Origin: an uncultured Eubacteriales bacterium
GTDB taxonomy: Bacteria > Bacillota > Clostridia > Oscillospirales > Acutalibacteraceae
Direction: 5' to 3'
Length of the DNA stretch: 64,000 nt
Assembly: GCA_949292775.1 (NCBI GenBank)
Contig: CASFBL010000002.1
Span: forward strand, 62,001-126,000
Made by a program: the position numbers and the translations under genes. Shown here piece after piece: positions 8,801-17,208 of the stretch (position 1 is its first letter; the number at the start of each line of letters is the position of its first letter). The notes under the pieces are model-generated. The model worked only from the letters and a program-made list of their open reading frames with translations. It was not told the origin of the DNA and searched no databases.

Positions 8801-10354
8801 TTACTTTTGCTGAACAAAGCTGCGTAAAGGGCAGTTGTCACTGCTCATCAGCCAGAAGACCGGATCCATAACACCCCACGGCTCATATTGACCATCTTCC
8901 GTGGTGTGCCCCATTGCGCTGACAGGGAAATATCTGATATTAGAGAACTCTGCTTCTATCAGATTGATTGCATTCCCGTAGCCATAGTCATAAAGGAATG
9001 TTCGGCAGATATCATTCTGGTGCTGCTCAAAAGAAAGCTGAACCTCTGAATCCGGCATGGACTTATATGTAGACCTGATACGCGGAAGGCCGATTTCTTT
9101 CTTGTGCAAGTCAGACTTTGTAATAATCACAGCGACCGGCACGGAAGCAGCCTTGGCAGTATGTTTTCCTTTTACCTCGTCCAACGAGTTAATGAAGTTT
9201 GTAATTGTATCGGATACGTAGTTCGGAGTTGCTGTTGGATCAACGACAAGAAGGAAACCCTCGCAATACCTGAACTGCTGTTGTTGAGTATCACTGCCAG
9301 CAAAATCAAACGCCTCACCCGCAATATCATATATGGTCATTTGAACAGATGTTTTTTGACCGGTAGCATGAATAATGCTATACATATTGGCGTTTGTTTC
9401 CAGCGTGGATTCGGATTTTCCGGTATTAAACCATTCCTCAAGATCGGCAAAAGCGTCTGCAGGGGTTTCTTCGAAGGTAATGTCGTGCCGACGATTCAGC
9501 CACTCTTTGTATTCATGCCAAAACGCTGCTAAAAAGGTGGTTTTGCCAGTTCCGATGCCGCCGACAAGCTGAATACCGTATTGCTGAGAACTGCTGGAAA
9601 GAAGCTCCGTCCCGCAGAAAGGGCAGTGTGCTTCGTATTCAGATCGTCCACCAATAAACGTAGTAGACAGCATGGTTCCGCAGGTACATTTGCGTTTAAA
9701 AACGCCGTAAGGACCTGGAACCAGTTTCTTGTGTTCAAGTCCGCAGGTTGGACAAATAAAAACAGGAATAACGGATTTACGCTTGCAATTGGGGCACCGG
9801 CTGTGAATTGACTTCAGAATCAAAACGATACGATCAGTCAGCCACAATATCGAGAAAAACAAGAAGAAAACAATCATCCCGATAACAATCGCCGTAGCAA
9901 GAATGATCGAAAAAGCACTAACCCAAATGAAGCCAAGGACTTGAGCGCAGAAAATTGCAAATCCATACCCCAAATAGATCCACATGTCAATGAACCATTT
10001 GTGCTGTACAGCCTTATCTTTCCATGCGGTCAACTTGGTTCGGTATTCAGAGAGGTTTTCAAAAGCTCCTTTAACGATCTCCGAAATCTGGTGAAATCCC
10101 GGCCCAAAGCAGTAGTTTCTCTTAATCCCACCAGAAACATCGGCATGCTTGTCCACATAGGTTGCATAGGGATCAAGATTATCCTTGAACGACTTGATAA
10201 AACTGATCAAGGACACAATCAATCCGTAACCAGCACTGACCACAAGAGTGATTATCCCAACGATCGAGGCAATTGGCAGTATTACATATCTGATCAAAAG
10301 ATAAATCAGGTATACAACAAGAGCTATAAGAAGAAGATAAATGATTACTTCCAT
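8801..10354 (-). CDS. membrane-anchored zinc-ribbon TRAFAC-type GTPase (DO-GTPase2-like)
   Basis: A 517-residue protein with the same plan as the 547-residue GTPase: hydrophobic segments at residues 3-55 and 125-182, a double zinc ribbon at 187-247 (CPNC, CPTC, CTC, CPFC) and a GTPase domain with P-loop GGIGTGKTT (265-273), G3 YDIAGE and G4 ITKSDL. The G3 is more canonical than in its paralogue, so this may be the active switch of the pair. The final part ends with FPVSAMGH followed by an acidic stretch and DPVFWLM, also seen in the other two GTPases of the cluster (FPVSSIGH, DPILWLF). Gap of 18 bases from the GAP1-like gene. Confidence 0.78.
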   Translation of the reverse strand: MEVIIYLLLIALVVYLIYLLIRYVILPIASIVGIITLVVSAGYGLIVSLISFIKSFKDNLDPYATYVDKHADVSGGIKRNYCFGPGFHQISEIVKGAFENLSEYRTKLTAWKDKAVQHKWFIDMWIYLGYGFAIFCAQVLGFIWVSAFSIILATAIVIGMIVFFLFFSILWLTDRIVLILKSIHSRCPNCKRKSVIPVFICPTCGLEHKKLVPGPYGVFKRKCTCGTMLSTTFIGGRSEYEAHCPFCGTELLSSSSQQYGIQLVGGIGTGKTTFLAAFWHEYKEWLNRRHDITFEETPADAFADLEEWFNTGKSESTLETNANMYSIIHATGQKTSVQMTIYDIAGEAFDFAGSDTQQQQFRYCEGFLLVVDPTATPNYVSDTITNFINSLDEVKGKHTAKAASVPVAVIITKSDLHKKEIGLPRIRSTYKSMPDSEVQLSFEQHQNDICRTFLYDYGYGNAINLIEAEFSNIRYFPVSAMGHTTEDGQYEPWGVMDPVFWLMSSDNCPLRSFVQQK

Positions 10355-10372
10355 TAAGATTCACCTACAATT

Positions 10373-12922
10373 CTATTTCTTGCCCCATTTCCCTGAATCA
10401 GAGTCATTGGACGATCCTCGTGAAAAGAGACGACCGAAAAGGGACGGCTCCTTATTTTGATCATGCAAAGTCCTTGCGTCCTTTTCGATAAGTGCAAAGT
10501 ACTGCTGAGCCGCTTTGGAGCGAATCGTTCCACGGATGGCAGACATACCTTTGTCAAATTGTTTGATGTTTGCACACGCATTGACAAGTGCATCATATAG
10601 GGTTCTGCTGTTTGTCTGAACGGCTGTGTCAATGAGCTCGCTGATGGCTGAATCCTGTCTTGTCCCGACATACTGCATGGCTTTTTCAGCAATCAAAGCC
10701 GCGTAGTATGGGGAATTTGAAGCCGCCGAAACGACGGTCGCAAACGCTCCTTCCGGCAATCGACCGCTATAAAGCTTGCCAACCAGACGTTCGGCATACG
10801 CCGCATCTTTAATGGACGGGAAGCCCTGAGATATCATACTGTTAAGGATAGGAATCAGGCTATTCGCCAGTTTTCGGTCATTAAGGGCATCCAGTGCGTA
10901 GATATGAGCAGAGTTTATACATGGAACATTCTCCGTCCTGCAGCTCTGGATTCGGGACGCCAGTCTACCGGCGGCTTTATCGGATAAAACAATGTTTTTG
11001 TCAAGGATTCGGATTACGGATGTCAGGTCGATAGCTTTCAGTTCTCTGTTAGACTGAATCCAATCAAGGAATTTCTCCATATCCTGAGTGCGAACCAGAG
11101 TTTGTGCTTTGTAAGCAAGAGCCGCCGAGAAATGGCTATCCAGGTTATACTGTTGCAGTTGCTTGTACAATCGTGTCAGATTACTCTCCGTGGAGATCGT
11201 TTCCGGTGCGATTCTGCATACCAATTGGACGAGAAAAGCGATATAGTTCTGATCTGTGGCTGAACTTGCATCTGTAAGAATGATATCGACGGTCTGTCCC
11301 GGGTTTAACGTAGCATATAATGAGGCTACCCGGACTGCGTTCTGTCCGTCCCTTACATGATACAATGCATTAATGCTATCAGGGAGAAGCATTTTTACCG
11401 ACTCGGTGAAACCACCTCTATAAACCTTCAATGCCTCAACGAAGAACTCTGTAAAGGATACCCAATCCGCAGGTTTATAGGCATGAATTGCATTTGCATA
11501 AGCCTCAACGGTAGTCCGTAAAACAATATGGTTATATGCACCTTGTGCAAACGCACTCTTCTTGATGGCGTTATGTAGATCCATCGTAGATTCTGACTGC
11601 GGCCTCATATAAATGTTATCGGCATACGAGCGGCAGACAACATCCTTAAAGGTTTCTTTTACCGAATCATCTCCAACGACAGCGGCGGTGCGTTCAAGCC
11701 AGCTCATGACGGCAAATGAAGAAACCGCATCTTCTTTCAGGAACCTGGGTATATCCTGTTTGATCTCTCTATACAGCCGTTCAAGGTCAGATGTCTTTTT
11801 TAATTGGTACTGTCCTAATACGTTCAAGGAGGCGAGCAAGTCTTTCAGCTGTTTGCTTGAACTGTATCTTGACAGGCTTACAAAAGCAGAATAAAGCTTG
11901 AGTACATCTCCGGATGGTGCCGCAACATCAACCATCTGCATAAACTGCCGACACAGATACTCATGCCCTTCATCGTATGTGGTGACATATCTGTAGAAGG
12001 GGTTTGATGTATCAACATTGACCGACAAGGTCTTCGTTTTTCCATCCAAAACAACATATGGAGAATTAGCAAGTGCCTTTGCAGCTGCAGCGTTCGTCCT
12101 ATCCCGTTCGTCAACTCCGACTATCATTGCTCTGAAACGAAGTTTCTGATTGGGGCTTTGCAGGTTGATTTGGGTTTGATACTGCCCTGAAAGATTAACT
12201 GTGTACTTGTTGGCATTGGCAAATTTGTCAAGCCGTGTTGCAAAAGATAGTCCAGCAGCCATTCTCGGTGAAAAAGCGCTTTCAATGGCAGCAATCCAAA
12301 GCTCGATTAATTTGGAGTTTTCATCCCGGATTACCAGAAACTTTCTTTCTTCGGGCGGAAGACTGTACTGAGCTACGATGAATGCAATGGCGCCTATCAA
12401 TGCTTCTCGACGGCCTTCTGCAACAAATGCAGCTATATCATCAAAGTTGATGTAGCCGATGGTTTCTCTAAGATCATCCCGCTGCGCCAACGGCGCGGGT
12501 GAGTTTTCGTAATAGAAAGCTTCGCCTCTTTTTTGAGCATCCCATACCGACTCATTGCCAAACAGTTCATATGGGTAGATATCATCGAATTGACCAATGA
12601 AAATCTGATTAATGAAGTTGCCGGGGCGGTGTGAATAATCCCCGGTCGCAGTTCTGTCGAAAGGAATAGGATGAAAATTCAATAGATACTTCCCACCCAA
12701 ATCAGGTACAACAAAAAGATATGCATCATCCATAAAACTGGGGTCTGCATAGGGCTCTTTACTTTGTGCTGTAGCGTACAGGAAGGGGAGATCTGTAAAG
12801 CCGGCTTCAGTTACATTTTCAGAGCAGGAAAACACCTTGAAACCGCTGTTCTTTATCGGGTTTCTTCCTCTGAGAATATCAATACCTTCACCGCATCTCG
12901 TGTATATTAGTTCAGAATACAT
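10373..12922 (-). CDS. GAP1-like GTPase-associated protein
   Basis: An 849-residue soluble protein. The first 130 residues read like the GAP1 N-terminal domain: LIYTRCGEGIDILRG, then FMDDAYLFVVPD and HRPGNFINQIFIGQFDDIYPYELF. Residues 140-250 (VAEGRREALIGAIAFIVAQY, ending in the FATRLDKFANANKYTVN segment) fit the middle domain, and the rest is a long helical-repeat region. GAP1-type proteins were defined by their constant link to TRAFAC-like GTPases in predicted prokaryotic conflict systems; a GTPase-regulating role is proposed there but not shown. Here it lies between the soluble and one membrane GTPase. Start at 12922 follows AGGAGGTC. Confidence 0.8.
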   Translation of the reverse strand: MYSELIYTRCGEGIDILRGRNPIKNSGFKVFSCSENVTEAGFTDLPFLYATAQSKEPYADPSFMDDAYLFVVPDLGGKYLLNFHPIPFDRTATGDYSHRPGNFINQIFIGQFDDIYPYELFGNESVWDAQKRGEAFYYENSPAPLAQRDDLRETIGYINFDDIAAFVAEGRREALIGAIAFIVAQYSLPPEERKFLVIRDENSKLIELWIAAIESAFSPRMAAGLSFATRLDKFANANKYTVNLSGQYQTQINLQSPNQKLRFRAMIVGVDERDRTNAAAAKALANSPYVVLDGKTKTLSVNVDTSNPFYRYVTTYDEGHEYLCRQFMQMVDVAAPSGDVLKLYSAFVSLSRYSSSKQLKDLLASLNVLGQYQLKKTSDLERLYREIKQDIPRFLKEDAVSSFAVMSWLERTAAVVGDDSVKETFKDVVCRSYADNIYMRPQSESTMDLHNAIKKSAFAQGAYNHIVLRTTVEAYANAIHAYKPADWVSFTEFFVEALKVYRGGFTESVKMLLPDSINALYHVRDGQNAVRVASLYATLNPGQTVDIILTDASSATDQNYIAFLVQLVCRIAPETISTESNLTRLYKQLQQYNLDSHFSAALAYKAQTLVRTQDMEKFLDWIQSNRELKAIDLTSVIRILDKNIVLSDKAAGRLASRIQSCRTENVPCINSAHIYALDALNDRKLANSLIPILNSMISQGFPSIKDAAYAERLVGKLYSGRLPEGAFATVVSAASNSPYYAALIAEKAMQYVGTRQDSAISELIDTAVQTNSRTLYDALVNACANIKQFDKGMSAIRGTIRSKAAQQYFALIEKDARTLHDQNKEPSLFGRLFSRGSSNDSDSGKWGKK

Positions 12923-12975
12923 TTGATGACCTCCTGTCGTTGCTGAATTGCCGATTCCACGGCATGATTGCTGAA

Positions 12976-14076
12976 TTAGTCGATAAACTTTGCCCGCTTA
13001 AACAGCCAAAGAATCGGGTCAAGAACACGATGAGGCTTAATTTCATCGGGTAAAGTGTACGCATCCTTCGGCGGTGCGCCATAACTTGAAACACCAAAGA
13101 AATAGTATTCCTTGAAATGGGAGTCCAGGGCGTCAATAAAAGCGCTCTCGCCGATTCGCTCAAGCCAGTTTCTTATCTCGGAATCAACCTGCTGGATTTC
13201 CGCCATATCAACCATACCATTTCTCACAGTGAGGCTGCTGTTCTTAATCAGAGCCTGAGGACCAAATGCACGATGGTTAAGAATCGTGTCGAATTTAGTA
13301 AGAACAACAGCGACAGGGATGTCCAGCATCTTTGTCGTTTTAATGCCCCGTGCTGCCTTAATATAAGCAGCAACGCTGTTAATGACGTCTTCCGCATTCT
13401 TAGTGGTGCCTTCAGAACCACCCAGCGAATTGCTCATGACATTGGCGTCGACTACGCCTCCTCGTCTGATGTTGGGGAGAACAAGCGGATCGATAGCCAG
13501 GATGATCGCCTTGGATGCATTGATGTACCTGCAGACGGTTGAAGACGGGTCAAGATTGTTTTCGTGATCTTCGCCCGCGCCGTCGAAAATAGTGAAAGTG
13601 TATGTGGGAACTTCACTGCCATGTCTCTTCTGAAGATTTTTAATGTACCAGATTTGAGGCATGCTTTCGCCAGACTGGGTTGCTTCGGGGATTGTGTGCT
13701 GCTCATAAATCAGATCACAGTTTGTGTTCTGATGATCCAGAGTTGCTTTTGTCTGATGGCCCAATGCAAGCCTCAGCCCGGATGAACGGCCCAATTCACG
13801 CAACATAACCGTTATATAGTTGGTTTTGCCGGAGTTTGATACTCCAACAATGCTGAACGGTAGGTTCGGCGTTTCAAGCGCCATCTTGGGGATGATTTCA
13901 CCACAGGAAGGGCACTTTCTCAGAGTTGCTAATCCTCCGCAAGCGGAGTTTTTGCATTTGATTGGTTCGCGGGCAAATCTGCCGGGAGCTGTTTCAGTTC
14001 CACAGTCAGGACAAACGTAAAGGGCTTTACTCTTGTCGTACTCACGAATACAGAAGGGACATGTAAATTTCGCCAT
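12976..14076 (-). CDS. soluble zinc-ribbon GTPase (DO-GTPase1-like)
   Basis: A 366-residue cytoplasmic protein, with no membrane segment, in contrast to its two neighbours. Residues 6-58 form zinc ribbons (CPFC, CPDC, CKNSAC, CPSC). The P-loop is GVSNSGKTNY (78-87), G3 is IFDGAGEDHE and G4 is VLTKFD. The ending RVLDPILWLFKR resembles the C-terminal DP-[IV]-[FL]-WL motif of the 517-residue GTPase, so the three GTPases share a common plan. It lies 11 bases after the 1028-residue zinc-ribbon protein and 53 bases before the GAP1-like gene, and is the likely direct partner of one of them. Confidence 0.75.
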   Translation of the reverse strand: MAKFTCPFCIREYDKSKALYVCPDCGTETAPGRFAREPIKCKNSACGGLATLRKCPSCGEIIPKMALETPNLPFSIVGVSNSGKTNYITVMLRELGRSSGLRLALGHQTKATLDHQNTNCDLIYEQHTIPEATQSGESMPQIWYIKNLQKRHGSEVPTYTFTIFDGAGEDHENNLDPSSTVCRYINASKAIILAIDPLVLPNIRRGGVVDANVMSNSLGGSEGTTKNAEDVINSVAAYIKAARGIKTTKMLDIPVAVVLTKFDTILNHRAFGPQALIKNSSLTVRNGMVDMAEIQQVDSEIRNWLERIGESAFIDALDSHFKEYYFFGVSSYGAPPKDAYTLPDEIKPHRVLDPILWLFKRAKFID

Positions 14077-14087
14077 AATCTTTCACC

Positions 14088-17000
14088 TCATACCTTTCCT
14101 GAAAATCCTTGCTTCCATCGAAGCATAATATTGTCTCCGCTTGTTGTATCTTGCTCAAAGAGAAAATACCTGCATTTCTTCAAATACTTTGCGGGGAGAT
14201 TCGTTTTTACCGAATATGATTTACGATACTCGGTTATCGGAGTGTCCAAATCAACAGATGGTACTTTCATAACCAACTCTGCGTTCTTATCATCCTGTGA
14301 AGCAATAAATTGGCCTGCATCACAAACACAAAGATAGAGTTCGGGAACATACTCTATGGGCTTGTTTCCGCTAAGCTCAATCATCAGTTTTAATCCGTCG
14401 AACATTCCATAGGAGACGGACCAAAACAGATTAGCGTTCAAAGGACGATCAATCTTCATTTTCTGTGGCTCGGATATAATCTCTTTGCCTCCTGCGGAAT
14501 AACCGGTAAAAACAGAAATAAAGAATGTTGTTTCGTTCAGAACAAAGTCCTGATAAGGAATAAACCCTTGTTTCTGGTATGTAGCAAGTGATACTTTCTG
14601 TATGTCCGGATTTTTTCCTATCTCTTCTAACGTTGCCCATCTGTTAGTTGATTTTGCGGTTCTGACCGTGTAAAAGAAAGATGAAACATTGGAAGGTATT
14701 TTCCCGGAAAGGTATAATTTTAAGTCAATTCTATAGCTAATACCACTACGCCCGGAAATCATGCTTTCTTCCATGCAGGTCGCTTTCTTATCTATCCCAA
14801 CGGAGGAATAGGTATTAACTTCTACGCTGTTCTCACTGCTAATCCATTTCCCACCGGAATACGCGAGGACATTTATCTTGCAGAAGGTTTCCTTTGGCAG
14901 AGTAGCTTGAGCCGCTCCGTCTTCTGACTTGGCTTCAACGGAGAGTTTTCCGTTAACCATGACGCGAAGATCAATTCCGCTTTGTCTTACAGTCCAGGAA
15001 ATTTTGTAAACATTATCCCGAACCTGCGTTGCTCGAATAGAGAAGGAATCGACAGTCGGCAGAGGTGTAATAGCGCTGCTCTCAACACCGGGACTTCTGT
15101 TATTTCCGTCGTAATTAGCGAACACCCTGTAGGTATATGTCTTTCCGTATTGAGTGTCAGAATCTTCGTAACTGCCGTGAGCTGCATCAGTCAGCGTGAT
15201 GTTCTTGCCCTCGCAGATGCGCACAACGGTTGCTCCTCGGCTATTGTCGGGAGAATCCCAGGTAACCCGCACTCCGGCTCCTCGTTGGGAAATATGGAGA
15301 TTTTTCACATCTGCGTAAAGCATCCCTGTTTTGGAAACGGGCGACGAATAAACATCCCATCTCACAGTGAAGACGGAATACGTATATATCTGACCTGGCC
15401 TTATGTGCTCGTCGGTAAATGACGTTGCAGAAGTCTTGTCGGCAAGTAGCTCTCCGTCATTTTCAGATGACGGTGCGACTTTTCCTTTTTTTCTGACAAG
15501 CCGATAGCTGACACCCTGTTCGGTTGAATGCCCCCAGCTTACGTTTATGACCCCCGTACCTGATACAGGCACAACTGATATGCTACTGCTGGGTATCGGT
15601 GCGGTAGCTCGGAGAAACGACAATGCCGGAGGATAATCAACGCATTGCATCAGAATTGTGATGCACATATCTGCTTTCTTAGAAGCAGAACTATTACCCA
15701 CCGAGGAGAAGAGTCTGTCAGCCTTGGCAAGTTCCCCATTTATTGTCTGGTCAAACTCAGCAACATTCAAATTTGGGTATTTCCTGATAATTGAGCCCAA
15801 TTCCGTCTTTGCAGTATTGAACTTTCGTTCAGTAATGAGCTGGCGTAGACTGTTTATAGGTTCGCTAAACTCATGTTCTTTTTTATCTATCTGATTATTT
15901 AGCCGATCAATACGTGCTTTTTCTCCGGGAGCGGCCGTCTGAGCCTGAAACAGATACTGTCTTGCCGCATCAAAATCGCTTCTTCGAAATGCGGCTTCAG
16001 CCTGCTGGAAGAACCTTGAAAACAAAGCAGCGCTTGCAAAAACATAACCACAATCGCTAAACGGACATTTCTCAGCTTGTATGGGAATAAGCCTTTTGCA
16101 CTTATCACACTTTTTAAACAGGGGTTTTCGACAATTATTGCAAGCATTTGCCTTCTTTGCGTCCGCTTCTGAATCGTATTCATTTACAAAACCGCACGCA
16201 CATTTAATGACATACTTCCATTCAATCGGTATATATGGTGGATCTAATTCTCCTTCTTTATTATAAATAGCAAGAGCGACATCAAAATCCGAAAAGAACT
16301 CGCAAATACTCTTTATGCAGGAATCTGCAAATCGGGGATTTCTCAATGTTGCCTCCGGGGCTCTTTTCATTGTGGAAAACAGTTTCGTAAGTTCAACCGA
16401 ACGATATACCAAGTGCTTCTCATAAGCAGCCCGATTTTCGTCTGAATTAAACACGTATGTTTTTGCCGCCGCTGAAAGTGAGCCGCACAACTTGCCGAGG
16501 TCATCGTTTCGCTGAGAATATCTGCGTGATGCAGGGTCAAATATTCCCCATAATTCTTTCGTTTCCATTGCCTTATACAAAGCAATGTTTTTCGTATCGT
16601 TAGATATATAGGCCGCAAAAGAATAAAGGTCAGCAACAACAGAGGTATCCGCGCCATTCGGATTGGGATCTTTCGTTCTTCTGAGGGCAGCGAGCTCGGA
16701 GTAAATGCGATCAGCATTAGTAGGAAACTTCGGGAAAGCCGCAAGCGGGTCTTTATCAATTATTTCAAATCCAGCGTCTGTGAACGCCTTCTTTACATGC
16801 TCAACCGAAAGACGGCTCTCTTTTTTATAATGACGAATGGTTGCTTCGGTAACGGTATGTCCTCCGGTAAGCGCAAGTAGTTCAACAGTAGCGGAGAGTG
16901 AACTTAACTCCGCTGCAGTCTTCCTATCTGCAAGCGGTTTAAACGCCGAATCAATCAGTTTTTTCCCGTCTGGAGAAAGAATTTGGATTGCAATACCGTC

Positions 17001-17174
17001 CAGATAATCAATTTGCGCTTGAAGAGCGTCTCGATTCGTCTGTTGAGTCTCGCGACCAAGATCGGAGCCGAGTTCAGCTTTTTTCTGATCTATTTTCTTT
17101 TTAACCTGTCTGGCATTGGTTTCGGGCGGATCAAAGGCCACCCCAACCATATCAAACACATCAAAGTCTGCCAT
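14088..17174 (-). CDS. large zinc-ribbon/FN3 protein with a J-like N-terminal module
   Basis: A 1028-residue protein without signal peptide. Residues 2-75 form a helical module (FDVFDMVGVAFDPPETNARQ, later GRETQQTNRDALQAQIDYL) almost identical in key positions to the small protein ending at 19797. The layout (short first helix, long helix, then SPDGKKLID) looks like a DnaJ J-domain without the HPD tripeptide. Residues about 330-390 hold zinc ribbons (CACG, CNNC, CDKC, CPFSDC), then a helical part (about 395-500), then two or three fibronectin-III-like beta domains (about 505-740) and a further beta-rich tail. Inferred role: adaptor joining the Hsp70 to clients or to the GTPases. It follows the Hsp70 gene by 34 bases. 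Confidence 0.6.
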   Translation of the reverse strand: MADFDVFDMVGVAFDPPETNARQVKKKIDQKKAELGSDLGRETQQTNRDALQAQIDYLDGIAIQILSPDGKKLIDSAFKPLADRKTAAELSSLSATVELLALTGGHTVTEATIRHYKKESRLSVEHVKKAFTDAGFEIIDKDPLAAFPKFPTNADRIYSELAALRRTKDPNPNGADTSVVADLYSFAAYISNDTKNIALYKAMETKELWGIFDPASRRYSQRNDDLGKLCGSLSAAAKTYVFNSDENRAAYEKHLVYRSVELTKLFSTMKRAPEATLRNPRFADSCIKSICEFFSDFDVALAIYNKEGELDPPYIPIEWKYVIKCACGFVNEYDSEADAKKANACNNCRKPLFKKCDKCKRLIPIQAEKCPFSDCGYVFASAALFSRFFQQAEAAFRRSDFDAARQYLFQAQTAAPGEKARIDRLNNQIDKKEHEFSEPINSLRQLITERKFNTAKTELGSIIRKYPNLNVAEFDQTINGELAKADRLFSSVGNSSASKKADMCITILMQCVDYPPALSFLRATAPIPSSSISVVPVSGTGVINVSWGHSTEQGVSYRLVRKKGKVAPSSENDGELLADKTSATSFTDEHIRPGQIYTYSVFTVRWDVYSSPVSKTGMLYADVKNLHISQRGAGVRVTWDSPDNSRGATVVRICEGKNITLTDAAHGSYEDSDTQYGKTYTYRVFANYDGNNRSPGVESSAITPLPTVDSFSIRATQVRDNVYKISWTVRQSGIDLRVMVNGKLSVEAKSEDGAAQATLPKETFCKINVLAYSGGKWISSENSVEVNTYSSVGIDKKATCMEESMISGRSGISYRIDLKLYLSGKIPSNVSSFFYTVRTAKSTNRWATLEEIGKNPDIQKVSLATYQKQGFIPYQDFVLNETTFFISVFTGYSAGGKEIISEPQKMKIDRPLNANLFWSVSYGMFDGLKLMIELSGNKPIEYVPELYLCVCDAGQFIASQDDKNAELVMKVPSVDLDTPITEYRKSYSVKTNLPAKYLKKCRYFLFEQDTTSGDNIMLRWKQGFSGKV

Positions 17175-17208
17175 CCCTTATTACCTCACTGTCATTTGCC
17201 CCGTTGCA

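Noticed and set aside
12941..12975. Short direct repeat TTGCTGAATT between the GTPase and GAP1-like genes.
   Set aside because: Only two short copies, with no sign of an array or a regulatory role.
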